From assembly GCA_030694835.1 (NCBI GenBank), contig JAUYUF010000203.1, positions 1 to 15,367 on the forward strand: a DNA stretch of 15,367 nt, written 5' to 3'. Each line of letters starts with the position of its first letter. The stretch's first letter is position 1. Made by a program: the position numbers and the translations under genes. Below the pieces are notes generated by a model, which was given only the letters and a program-made list of their open reading frames with translations, had not been told where the DNA came from and made no database searches. The stretch comes from Flavobacteriaceae bacterium (lineage in GTDB: Bacteria > Bacteroidota > Bacteroidia > Flavobacteriales > Flavobacteriaceae). This document shows positions 7,538 to 13,885 of this stretch, piece by piece.

Positions 7538-8092
7538 ATGAAGTCAGAACGCATTATTTTAGGAATAGACCCAGGAACTTCCATTATGGGATTTGGAATC
7601 ATTAAAGTAAATGGTAATTCAATGGAATTATTGGTGCTGACAGAGTTAATGCTCAATAAAACTGATGATCATTATCTAAAACTAAAATATATTTTTGAAA
7701 GAACAATTCAGTTAATAGACACCTATCATCCAGATGAAATTGCAATTGAGGCTCCTTTTTTTGGAAAAAATGTACAATCGATGTTAAAATTAGGACGCGC
7801 TCAAGGTGTGGCAATGGCTGCTGGTTTGTCTAGACAAATTCCGATTATCGAATATTCTCCTAAAAAAATAAAAATGTCAATTACCGGCAACGGAAACGCC
7901 AGTAAAGAACAGGTAGCCAAGATGTTACAGCAATTGTTGAAATTAAAAGAATTGCCTATACATTTAGACGCTACCGATGGGCTTGCAGCTGCTGTATGTC
8001 ATTTTTATAACGCTGGAGAAATATCAACTGATAAAAATTATACAGGATGGAAAGCTTTTGTTACTCAAAATCCAGATAAATTATCTAAATAA
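7538..8092 (+). CDS. ruvC: Holliday junction resolvase RuvC
   Basis: RuvC is a dimeric, RNase H-fold endonuclease that cuts four-way DNA junctions after branch migration by RuvAB in recombination and repair. The 184-residue product is full length for the family. The four metal-binding acidic residues are all found: D11 (LGIDPGTSIMG), E71 (IAIEAPFFGKN), D144 and D147 (HLDATDGLAAA). The DNA-contacting segment QSMLKLGRAQG (80-90) and the SPKKIK...G-N-A-S-K-E-Q-V stretch (108-126) are also conserved. ruvA and ruvB are not nearby, as is common in this phylum. The TAA stop lies only ten bases before the start of hemW on the same strand, so both are probably one transcript. Confidence 0.96.
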   Translation: MKSERIILGIDPGTSIMGFGIIKVNGNSMELLVLTELMLNKTDDHYLKLKYIFERTIQLIDTYHPDEIAIEAPFFGKNVQSMLKLGRAQGVAMAAGLSRQIPIIEYSPKKIKMSITGNGNASKEQVAKMLQQLLKLKELPIHLDATDGLAAAVCHFYNAGEISTDKNYTGWKAFVTQNPDKLSK

Positions 8093-8102
8093 AATTTAAA
8101 AT

Positions 8103-9230
8103 TTGGCCGGAATTTACCTCCATATCCCTTTTTGTAAACAAGCTTGTTTTTATTGTGACTTTCATTTCTCAGTTTCTTTAAAGAATAAAGATCCTTTGTT
8201 AAAATCACTAGAAACAGAATTAGTATTACGTAAAGATTATTTGCAAAATAGCCCAATAGAAACCATTTATTTTGGTGGCGGAACCCCCTCTTTGTTGAGT
8301 GCAGATGAAATTTGGAGATTGTTTGATGTAATTTCTAAAAACTACAATTTAAGTTCAGATATCGAATTTACTTTAGAAGCAAATCCAGATGATTTAACAA
8401 CTCAAAAAGTAAAAGAACTATCTCATACTCCAATTAATAGATTCAGTATTGGTATTCAATCTTTTTTTGATGAGGATTTAAAATTTATGAATCGAGCTCA
8501 TACAGCTTCTGAAGCAGATGCTTCAGTAAAAATAGTTCAAGATGCTGGATACGAAAATATTACAATCGACCTTATTTACGGAATTCCAAATATGAGTGCT
8601 GATAAATGGAAAGAAAATTTAAATAAATTATTTGAATTAGATGTACCACATCTTTCATGTTATGCACTAACAGTTGAAGAAAAAACTGCTTTAAATCACC
8701 TGATTAAAACCAACAAATATCCGGCTGTTTCAGATGAATTAGCTTATGAGCATTTTCAAATTTTAGTACAAGAAACTATTCAACAAAATTTTATTCAATA
8801 CGAACTTTCTAATTTTGGCAAAGAAGGCTACTTTTCTAAACACAATAGCTCTTATTGGATGGGTAAATCATATTTAGGAATTGGTCCTTCTGCTCATTCT
8901 TTCAACGGCAATAGCAGAAGTTGGAACATTGCTAATAACCCAAAATACATTAAATCTTTATCAAAAAATGAACTCCCTATTACTACTGAAATACTGACTA
9001 AAACAAATCAGTTTAACGAGTATCTAATGACTGGTTTACGAACTATTTTTGGAGTATCACTTTCTGAAATTGAAATACGATTCGGTTTAGATTATAAAAA
9101 CCATCTTCTAAAACAAGTAGAAAAGCAGTTGAATCTAAAACAAGTAGAAATAAAAAATAATATAATTTACATTACTTCAAAAGGTCGTTTTTTAACCGAT
9201 GCCATTTTAGCAGATCTTTTTTTTGAATAG
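8103..9230 (+). CDS. hemW: Radical SAM heme chaperone HemW (coproporphyrinogen III oxidase-like)
   Basis: HemW binds heme and a [4Fe-4S] cluster and is thought to deliver heme to respiratory enzymes; the family was long mislabelled as oxygen-independent coproporphyrinogen oxidase (HemN). The radical SAM cluster motif CxxxCxxC is C11-C15-C18 (CKQACFYC). FGGGTPS (57-63) is the SAM-binding glycine motif, and HNSSYW (247-252) matches the HNxxYW element typical of HemW. The product has 375 residues, as expected. The start must be TTG at 8103: the same frame has a TAA at 8097-8099, and no ATG occurs before the family's N-terminal motif GIYLHIPFC. Homologues begin M-x-G-I-Y-I-H-I-P-F-C, so TTG sits exactly where ATG is expected. 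It is co-directional with ruvC and ten bases from it. Confidence 0.92.
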   Translation: MAGIYLHIPFCKQACFYCDFHFSVSLKNKDPLLKSLETELVLRKDYLQNSPIETIYFGGGTPSLLSADEIWRLFDVISKNYNLSSDIEFTLEANPDDLTTQKVKELSHTPINRFSIGIQSFFDEDLKFMNRAHTASEADASVKIVQDAGYENITIDLIYGIPNMSADKWKENLNKLFELDVPHLSCYALTVEEKTALNHLIKTNKYPAVSDELAYEHFQILVQETIQQNFIQYELSNFGKEGYFSKHNSSYWMGKSYLGIGPSAHSFNGNSRSWNIANNPKYIKSLSKNELPITTEILTKTNQFNEYLMTGLRTIFGVSLSEIEIRFGLDYKNHLLKQVEKQLNLKQVEIKNNIIYITSKGRFLTDAILADLFFE

Positions 9231-9232
9231 AC

Positions 9233-9248
9233 TGTAACCCTTGTTACA
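9233..9248. promoter_or_regulatory. Perfect dyad, candidate CRP/FNR-family operator
   Basis: TGTAACCCTTGTTACA is a perfect inverted repeat: 6-bp arms TGTAAC and GTTACA around CCTT. Written as TGTAA-N6-TTACA it has the 5-6-5 layout of CRP sites (TGTGA-N6-TCACA). Its centre (9240.5) lies 29.5 bases before the first base of the OsmC gene's -7 box, which is about -41 from the likely start of transcription, the class II activator position. There is no T-run, so it is not a terminator for hemW. The adjacent regulator at 9742-10446 is the obvious candidate to bind it. Confidence 0.55.
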
Positions 9249-9269
9249 AATACCTCATTATCTAATAGT

Positions 9270-9277
9270 TAATTTTG
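9270..9277 (+). promoter_or_regulatory. -7 box of the OsmC-family gene
   Basis: TAATTTTG matches TAnnTTTG, 22 bases before the ATG at 9300. No TTG occurs about 19 bases upstream; instead the dyad at 9233-9248 is near the position where an activator would stand in for the -33 element. Confidence 0.5.
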
Positions 9278-9299
9278 CGCTATTAAAATAAATAAAACT

Positions 9300-9662
9300 A
9301 TGGAAATCATAATAACTTTTGATAATACAGGAAGAATCGTTCCTAAAATAAATGGAAATGAAATTACGATGAATGAATCGCCATATTTAATATTTTTAGC
9401 CACTGCAGGTATGTGTTCTGCAGTATATGTTAGAGCATTTTTAAATCAACGCGATATGTCTTTAGAAGGAGTTTCTTTAACACAAAAAATGAACTATAAT
9501 CAACAAACAAATATGGTAGAAGGAATTAATATTTTGGTTAATCTACCAAATAGTTTCCCTTCAAAATACGTAAGTGCTATTAAACATGTAGTTGGTCAAT
9601 GTCCAGTAAAAAAACACTTTGAAACGCCGCCAACAATGGAGGTCATTACCAATCTAGATTAA
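9300..9662 (+). CDS. OsmC/Ohr-family protein
   Basis: The 120-residue protein has the layout of small OsmC-like proteins: N-terminal beta strands, SPYLIFLATAGMCSAVYVRAFL (27-48) with the first cysteine C39 on the long helix, and VVGQCPVKKHF (97-107) with the second cysteine C101. The two cysteines form the thiol peroxidase site in OsmC and Ohr, reducing organic hydroperoxides, while some family members (YhfA-like) bind other ligands. It is slightly shorter than the usual 135-145 residues at the N-terminus; no upstream in-frame ATG fits, so the start is kept. A palindromic operator candidate and -7 box precede it, a strong terminator follows it, and a CRP/FNR regulator converges on it. A function in thiol or peroxide chemistry is likely; the substrate is unknown. 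Confidence 0.8.
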   Translation: MEIIITFDNTGRIVPKINGNEITMNESPYLIFLATAGMCSAVYVRAFLNQRDMSLEGVSLTQKMNYNQQTNMVEGINILVNLPNSFPSKYVSAIKHVVGQCPVKKHFETPPTMEVITNLD

Positions 9663-9711
9663 TTTTAATAATTAATAAAGTCAAATAATTTTCTAATTTT
9701 AAGTAGGAAGG

Positions 9712-9735
9712 CCAGTCGAAAGACTGGTTTTTTTT
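9712..9735 (+). terminator. Rho-independent terminator with GNRA loop after the OsmC gene
   Basis: The stem CCAGTC (9712-9717) pairs with GACTGG (9722-9727) around the very stable tetraloop GAAA, and eight T residues follow (9728-9735). The other strand lacks a T-run, so it mainly serves the plus-strand OsmC gene. Confidence 0.88.
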
Positions 9736-9741
9736 ATCTAT

Positions 9742-10446
9742 TTATCCAGTTATAGAAATTTCTTCTAATTTGTCGAGATCTAAAATGGTAATTTCATCTT
9801 TTAGAAAACGAATTACTTTTTCATTGTGTAATTTAGTCAAAGTTCTCACCACATTATCTTTGGCAACTCCTGTCATTTCTACAATTAATTTAGAAGTTAT
9901 AAAACTTTCTAATTTTTTATTTTTAAACACATCATTGGAAAGATATAATAAAATGTCAGCAATTTTTCCATTCATTTGTTTATGTGCCACACTCAACATT
10001 CTACTCCACATTAAAACATTGTTTTCTCCCCAACTTTTAGCATAGAATTCTCCAAATTTTTGATTTCCAAAAATTACTTTTTTAAATGCTATTGCATCCA
10101 TAAAACAAACTTCTACATCAGTTAATGCAGCAACTGAGTAATGATGCCTATAGTCTAAAAAAATATTAGTTTTTCCTATGAGTTCATCAGTTCCTGAAAT
10201 TTTAATGGTAAAATTTCTATTGGTTTCGTCTTCAAGATAAATCTTCACAAATCCACTTCTAATTGAAAGAATATTAAAACATGATGTACCCTGTTTAAAA
10301 ATAATTTCACCAGGTTTAAAATGTACTTTATACCTTACTTCTCCTAATAATTTAAGTTCATCATCAGAAAGCAATTTAAATAAAGGTGATTGCTGGTCAC
10401 AATCTACACACTGCCTACATTCCCTATTTGAAAATAAAGATCTCAT
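9742..10446 (-). CDS. CRP/FNR-family transcription regulator with FNR-like cysteine set
   Basis: This 234-residue regulator has a cyclic-nucleotide-binding-type sensor domain (about 22-140: LFKLLSDDELKLL, then KPGEIIFKQGT), a dimer helix (about 140-165) and a C-terminal winged helix-turn-helix (about 185-215). The N-terminus carries C10, C13 and C16 (ECRQCVDC). A further cysteine, C114 in VEVCFMD, aligns with C122 of E. coli FNR. Together these could bind a [4Fe-4S] cluster, making an oxygen or nitric oxide sensor. The spacing CxxCxxC differs from the CxxCx5C of E. coli FNR. The recognition helix reads VAKDNVVRTLTKL: D197 and R201 take the places of FNR E209 and R213, but V200 replaces S212, so its DNA target may differ from TTGAT. 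It is divergent from the octaheme cytochrome gene. No clear -7 box was found for it. Confidence 0.85.
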   Translation of the reverse strand: MRSLFSNRECRQCVDCDQQSPLFKLLSDDELKLLGEVRYKVHFKPGEIIFKQGTSCFNILSIRSGFVKIYLEDETNRNFTIKISGTDELIGKTNIFLDYRHHYSVAALTDVEVCFMDAIAFKKVIFGNQKFGEFYAKSWGENNVLMWSRMLSVAHKQMNGKIADILLYLSNDVFKNKKLESFITSKLIVEMTGVAKDNVVRTLTKLHNEKVIRFLKDEITILDLDKLEEISITG

Positions 10447-10525
10447 GGTAAGATTTTAAATAAAACTATTTTTGTTTTACAATATCTATTATACCGACTT
10501 AATTTCGATATATGTCGTAAAAAAA

Positions 10526-10539
10526 TTGTTAATCATCAA
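10526..10539. promoter_or_regulatory. FNR-like box between the regulator and cytochrome genes
   Basis: TTGTTAATCATCAA matches the FNR consensus TTGAT-N4-ATCAA in 9 of 10 specified bases. It lies in the 203-base divergent region, 80 bases from the regulator's start and 111 bases from that of the cytochrome, so it could serve autoregulation or long-range control. Chance occurrence in AT-rich DNA is possible. Confidence 0.35.
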
Positions 10540-10554
10540 TATTGTAAAGATATA

Positions 10555-10587
10555 AACACGATGCGTGTTATAACATGATATTTATCA
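10555..10587. promoter_or_regulatory. Cluster of three overlapping or adjacent short dyads upstream of the cytochrome promoter
   Basis: Three inverted repeats follow one another: AACACG-ATG-CGTGTT (10555-10569), the perfect 10-mer TGTTATAACA (10566-10575) and TGATA-TT-TATCA (10576-10587). The last, read as ATGAT-ATTT-ATCAG, matches the FNR consensus in 8 of 10 bases. Its centre (10581.5) lies 29.5 bases before the first base of the -7-like box, exactly the spacing seen upstream of the OsmC gene. Confidence 0.4.
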
Positions 10588-10588
10588 G

Positions 10589-10618
10589 TTGTTACATATT
10601 TTATTATTAGGAAATTTG
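10589..10618 (+). promoter_or_regulatory. Promoter of the octaheme cytochrome gene
   Basis: TTG at 10589-10591 and GAAATTTG at 10611-10618 are separated by 19 bases, the usual -33/-7 spacing in Flavobacterium. The -7 box has one mismatch to TAnnTTTG (G for T at its first base), which fits a promoter that needs an activator. The half-site GTTACA (10591-10596), identical to the right arm of the dyad at 9233-9248, overlaps the -33 element. Confidence 0.45.
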
Positions 10619-10649
10619 ACTAATTAAAAAATAAAAAAACAATTTTAAC

Positions 10650-11840
10650 ATGAAAAATATTCTTAAAAACCTATGTAAATTAAGTTTAATGCTTTCTTTT
10701 ATATTAGTAGTTTCTTGTAAGGATGATGAAGATCCAATTATTGATCCCGTTGTTGATGTAATTGTTCCAACAACTTTAGATTACGTTGGATCTCAAAAAT
10801 GTGGTGAGTGCCATAAAGATCATTATGATCGTTTTATCGAAAGTGGACACCCTTATAAAATAACTAAAGTAAGTGGCGCCAAACCAAACATCCCATATTT
10901 TGGCAATTTTACAACTCCAACTCCTCCAGACGGATATACTTGGAATGATATTACCTACACTATTGGTGGTTACGGATGGAAAATGCGATTTATTGATAAA
11001 AATGGTTATGTGATTACCGGAAATGTTGTTGGAACACAATGGAATCCTGCTAATAATACAAGGACGCAGTATAATTCATCAATTCCGAATGGAACAGAAA
11101 AATATACATGTGGAAATTGTCATACAACTGGATGGAAATCAAAAGCAGATGGTGGAGTTCCACAAGATAATTTACCAGGAATGGATGGTCAGTTCAAATA
11201 TGGTGGAGTTCATTGTGAAGCTTGTCATGGTATGGGTAATAAACACGCTGTTACTAAAAGCAAACAAGATATTAAAATTGTGACTGGGGCAAACTCTTGT
11301 ACTCCTTGCCATTGGAGAAGATTTGCAGCTACTGCTGATAACATGAAACAACAAACTTCAGGAGGATGGGAAATGCACCGTAACCAATTTGAACAAATTA
11401 ATACTAACAAACATGCTGCTTTAAGTTGTAATGCTTGTCACGATCCACATTCTGGAACAAGACATGATGCAAAAGCAAAAGGGATGGGAGTAAAAAAAGC
11501 ATGTAGCTCATGTCATACTGGTCCAAAATATGCTGAAAGAATGCATTATTCTGCAACTTGTGTAGATTGTCATATGGGTAAAACTGTAAAAAATGCTATC
11601 AATAAAAATAAATACGAAGGAGATGCGCCAAACCATAACTTTAAAATTAATATAGACCCTACTACTGTCTACTTTACAAAAGATGCTGCAGGTACACTTT
11701 GGGCTAATCAAGACAAAAAAGGAACTACGTTAGACTTTGCATGTTACAAATGTCATAAAGATGTTGATAATGTTGGTGGTACTCACTCTTGGAGAACTAT
11801 GACAGAACTTTCTGTTAAAGCTGGAACTTTCCATAAATAA
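10650..11840 (+). CDS. Octaheme c-type cytochrome, lipoprotein (cytochrome c554-like multiheme family)
   Basis: The 396-residue protein starts with a lipoprotein signal (KNILKNLCKLSLMLSFILVV-S-C23, then KDDED), so it should be lipid-anchored in the periplasm or at the surface. Eight CxxCH heme sites begin at C51, C154, C189, C217, C260, C285, C304 and C365. Extra histidines (for example H67, H188, H243, H254, H299, H329) could be second axial ligands. The first heme is followed by about 100 residues without a heme motif (59-150: NDITYTIGGYGWKMRF and so on), then six sites are packed within 155 residues. That layout resembles cytochrome c554-type electron carriers. No CxxCK site of NrfA-like nitrite reductases and no CX15CH site of MccA sulfite reductases is seen, so electron transfer rather than a known catalytic role is favoured. 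The divergent FNR-like gene suggests control by oxygen or nitrogen oxides. Confidence 0.88.
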   Translation: MKNILKNLCKLSLMLSFILVVSCKDDEDPIIDPVVDVIVPTTLDYVGSQKCGECHKDHYDRFIESGHPYKITKVSGAKPNIPYFGNFTTPTPPDGYTWNDITYTIGGYGWKMRFIDKNGYVITGNVVGTQWNPANNTRTQYNSSIPNGTEKYTCGNCHTTGWKSKADGGVPQDNLPGMDGQFKYGGVHCEACHGMGNKHAVTKSKQDIKIVTGANSCTPCHWRRFAATADNMKQQTSGGWEMHRNQFEQINTNKHAALSCNACHDPHSGTRHDAKAKGMGVKKACSSCHTGPKYAERMHYSATCVDCHMGKTVKNAINKNKYEGDAPNHNFKINIDPTTVYFTKDAAGTLWANQDKKGTTLDFACYKCHKDVDNVGGTHSWRTMTELSVKAGTFHK

Positions 11841-11870
11841 GAAATTATAATTATTAGGTTTTAAATTAAG

Positions 11871-11893
11871 AAGAGGGCGTTTGCCCTCTTTTT
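11871..11893 (+). terminator. Rho-independent terminator after the octaheme cytochrome gene
   Basis: An 8-bp stem AAGAGGGC (11871-11878) with GCCCTCTT (11883-11890) and loop GTTT runs into five T residues (11889-11893), 30 bases after the stop. Confidence 0.88.
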
Positions 11894-11934
11894 GCTTTTA
11901 TGCAATTCTTACAGATTTATATCTCTGGGTTTCT

Positions 11935-11942
11935 TAAATTTG
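11935..11942 (+). promoter_or_regulatory. -7 box for the MmcQ/YjbR gene and aldehyde dehydrogenase
   Basis: TAAATTTG matches TAnnTTTG exactly, 19 bases before the ATG at 11962. No TTG at standard spacing was found. Confidence 0.45.
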
Positions 11943-11961
11943 TTAAACCAATCAATTATAT

Positions 11962-12300
11962 ATGAATATCGAAGAATACAGAGAATATTGCATCGTAAAA
12001 AAAGCAGTTACCGAAGGTTTTCCTTTTGATCAAACAACCTTAGTTTTTAAAGTTGCAGGGAAAATGTTTGCCATAACAAGTTTAAATCAACCATTTCGTA
12101 TTTCATTAAAGTGCGATCCAGATCGTGCAATCGAATTAAGAGAACAATATCCTTGTATAATTCCTGGATATCATCTTAATAAAAAATTATGGAATACCAT
12201 CACTGTTGATGGGACTTTATCTGATGATTTTTTAAAAGAACTCATCGATCATTCATATGAATTAATTGTAGCAAGCTTACCTAAATCTAAAAGACCTTAA
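11962..12300 (+). CDS. MmcQ/YjbR family protein
   Basis: The 112-residue protein matches the MmcQ/YjbR family along its whole length: NIEEYREYCIVKKAVTEGFPF at the start, VFKVAGKMFA (28-37), LKCDPDRAIELREQYP (49-64), PGYHLNKKLWNTI (68-80) and LIDHSYELIVASLPK near the end. The family has a CyaY-like alpha/beta fold and is often annotated as DNA-binding, but direct evidence for that role is thin, so no function is given here. The stop is one base before the ATG of the aldehyde dehydrogenase, so the two genes are almost certainly co-transcribed and perhaps translationally coupled. This is probably incidental operon sharing rather than a shared pathway. Confidence 0.9.
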   Translation: MNIEEYREYCIVKKAVTEGFPFDQTTLVFKVAGKMFAITSLNQPFRISLKCDPDRAIELREQYPCIIPGYHLNKKLWNTITVDGTLSDDFLKELIDHSYELIVASLPKSKRP

Positions 12301-12301
12301 A

Positions 12302-13885
12302 ATGTTAACTGGAAAAAACTATATCGGAAATTCTCTATCAGCCAATGGAATTAAAACTTTTAGAACTTTTGATCCAAAAGAAAATACAGAAAATGAACAA
12401 GTTTTTTATGAAGCTTCTTCGGATGAAATAAATCAAGCTACTGAATTAGCACATCAAGCATTTCAAGTTTATAGAACAATTGAATCATCTAAAAAAAGTA
12501 AATTCTTAAATGCTATTGCTGATGAAATACTTGCTCTTGGTGATGATTTAGTAAATCTAGTCATGCAAGAAGCTGGTTTTACTTATGAACGCGTAGTTGG
12601 AGAACGCGCCCGAACGTTATGGCAATTACAAATGTTTGCAGATTTATTAGACGAAGGATCTTGGGTTGATGCTACTATTGATACTGCACAATTATACAGA
12701 AAACCAAATCCAAAACCAGATTTACGTAAAATGTTAATTCCTGTAGGGCCAGTGGTAGTTTTTGGTGCTAGTAATTTTCCTTTAGCTTATTCAACAGCTG
12801 GTGGTGATACTGTTGCTGCTTTAGCAGCTGGTTGTCCGGTTATTGTAAAATCACATCCAATGCATGCCGGAGTGAGTGAATTAGTGGCAAGTGCAATTAT
12901 TAAAGCAGCTCAAAAAACGGGAATGCCCAATGGAGTTTTTTCAAATTTAAATAGCAGTGGCATTGAAGTTGGTATTCAATTAGTCAAACACCCTTTTGTA
13001 AAAGCCGTTGGCTTTACGGGAAGTATTAACGGAGGAAGAGCTTTATTTAATTTAGCTAACCAGCGACCTGAACCTATTCCAGTTTTTGCAGAAATGGGAA
13101 GCATCAATCCTGTTATTTTATTACCAAAAGCACTTCAAAAAAGAAATGAGGAGATTGCTAAAATATACGCACAATCCATCACCTTGGGGAGTGGCCAATT
13201 TTGTACCAATCCGGGATTAATTTTAGGAATTAAAAGTAAAGAACTTGATAGTTTTACCAATTATTTATCTGATGAAATCCTTTTAATGAAACCTGGCTGT
13301 ATGTTACATCCAACTATTGTTGATAATTTTGAAACTAACAAAGAAAAGATGAGACAGCAAGAAAATATTGCTACCATTGCATCTTATGAAAATGGTGTTA
13401 ATAAAAATGATGGTAGACCCTTAATTTTAACTGTTGATGGAACTACTTTTTTAAAAAATCCTCAATTACATCAAGAAGTTTTTGGCCCTTTTTCCATGCT
13501 CGTTCAATGTGAATCTATCGGTGAATTAAAAACAATTATTTCACAATTAGAAGGGCAATTAACAGGAACTATTATAGCTGAGGAAGAAGAACTTTTAATA
13601 CATTCTAACATAGTTGAAGCACTTCAAAATAGAGTTGGTCGATTAATTTTCAATGGAGTTCCAACAGGGGTAGAAGTTTGCCCATCTATGCAACATGGCG
13701 GGCCTTATCCAGCTTCTACTGATAGTAGATTTACTGCAGTTGGTATTCATTCCATCAAAAGATGGGTGCGACCATTTACCTATCAAAATTGGCCGAATGA
13801 ATTATTGCCAAAAGCGCTTCAAGATGAAAATCCTCAAAAAATAATAAGACTTATTAATAACCAGTTATCAGATTCAGCGATATAA
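12302..13885 (+). CDS. NADP-type aldehyde dehydrogenase, alpha-ketoglutarate semialdehyde (2,5-dioxovalerate) dehydrogenase-like
   Basis: The 527-residue product is an aldehyde dehydrogenase superfamily enzyme. Catalytic residues are C301 (SGQFCTNPG) and E264 (AEMGSINP), with the oxyanion asparagine N158 (GASNFPLAYS) and the cofactor loop K183 (VIVKSHPMH) and GFTGS (237-241). The motif AEMGSINP and the longer C-terminal part (about 450-520: FNGVPTGVEV, QHGGPYPASTD, SIKRWVRPFTYQNWP) are typical of the branch that oxidises 2,5-dioxopentanoate to 2-oxoglutarate in pentose, sugar acid or hydroxyproline breakdown. None of those pathway partners is in the window, so the substrate remains a family-level inference. 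The preceding gene ends one base before this ATG, and a two-way terminator begins right after the TAA. Confidence 0.88.
   Translation: MLTGKNYIGNSLSANGIKTFRTFDPKENTENEQVFYEASSDEINQATELAHQAFQVYRTIESSKKSKFLNAIADEILALGDDLVNLVMQEAGFTYERVVGERARTLWQLQMFADLLDEGSWVDATIDTAQLYRKPNPKPDLRKMLIPVGPVVVFGASNFPLAYSTAGGDTVAALAAGCPVIVKSHPMHAGVSELVASAIIKAAQKTGMPNGVFSNLNSSGIEVGIQLVKHPFVKAVGFTGSINGGRALFNLANQRPEPIPVFAEMGSINPVILLPKALQKRNEEIAKIYAQSITLGSGQFCTNPGLILGIKSKELDSFTNYLSDEILLMKPGCMLHPTIVDNFETNKEKMRQQENIATIASYENGVNKNDGRPLILTVDGTTFLKNPQLHQEVFGPFSMLVQCESIGELKTIISQLEGQLTGTIIAEEEELLIHSNIVEALQNRVGRLIFNGVPTGVEVCPSMQHGGPYPASTDSRFTAVGIHSIKRWVRPFTYQNWPNELLPKALQDENPQKIIRLINNQLSDSAI

Noticed and set aside
7435..7656. Minus-strand frame across the ruvC start and the flippase-like gene start
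   Set aside because: It overlaps the 5' end of ruvC in antisense and the start of the flippase-like gene out of frame; both overlapped genes are better supported.
8103..9230. Annotation as oxygen-independent coproporphyrinogen III oxidase HemN
   Set aside because: The length of 375 residues, the HNxxYW element and the single CxxxCxxC near the N-terminus fit HemW; HemN is longer and has CxxxCxxCxC with further catalytic features.
10467..10474. TATTTTTG, an exact -7 box on the plus strand close to the regulator's start codon
   Set aside because: It would give a leader of about 170 bases to the cytochrome gene and has no -33 partner; T-rich matches of this kind are expected by chance, and the promoter at 10589-10618 fits better.
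10506..10517. Imperfect dyad CGATATATGTCG in the divergent region
   Set aside because: One mismatched pair and a mostly alternating AT core; it has no relation to the other candidate operators or to a promoter element.
10776..11410. Several open frames on both strands within the octaheme cytochrome gene (for example 11023-11283 plus, 10776-11039 minus)
   Set aside because: All overlap the CxxCH-rich reading frame, which is plainly the coding one; none has an independent start signal or domain.
12302..13885. A hydroxyproline or pentose degradation cluster around the aldehyde dehydrogenase
   Set aside because: No epimerase, dehydratase, deaminase or sugar-acid gene is present; the neighbours are a MmcQ/YjbR gene and an M20 dipeptidase.
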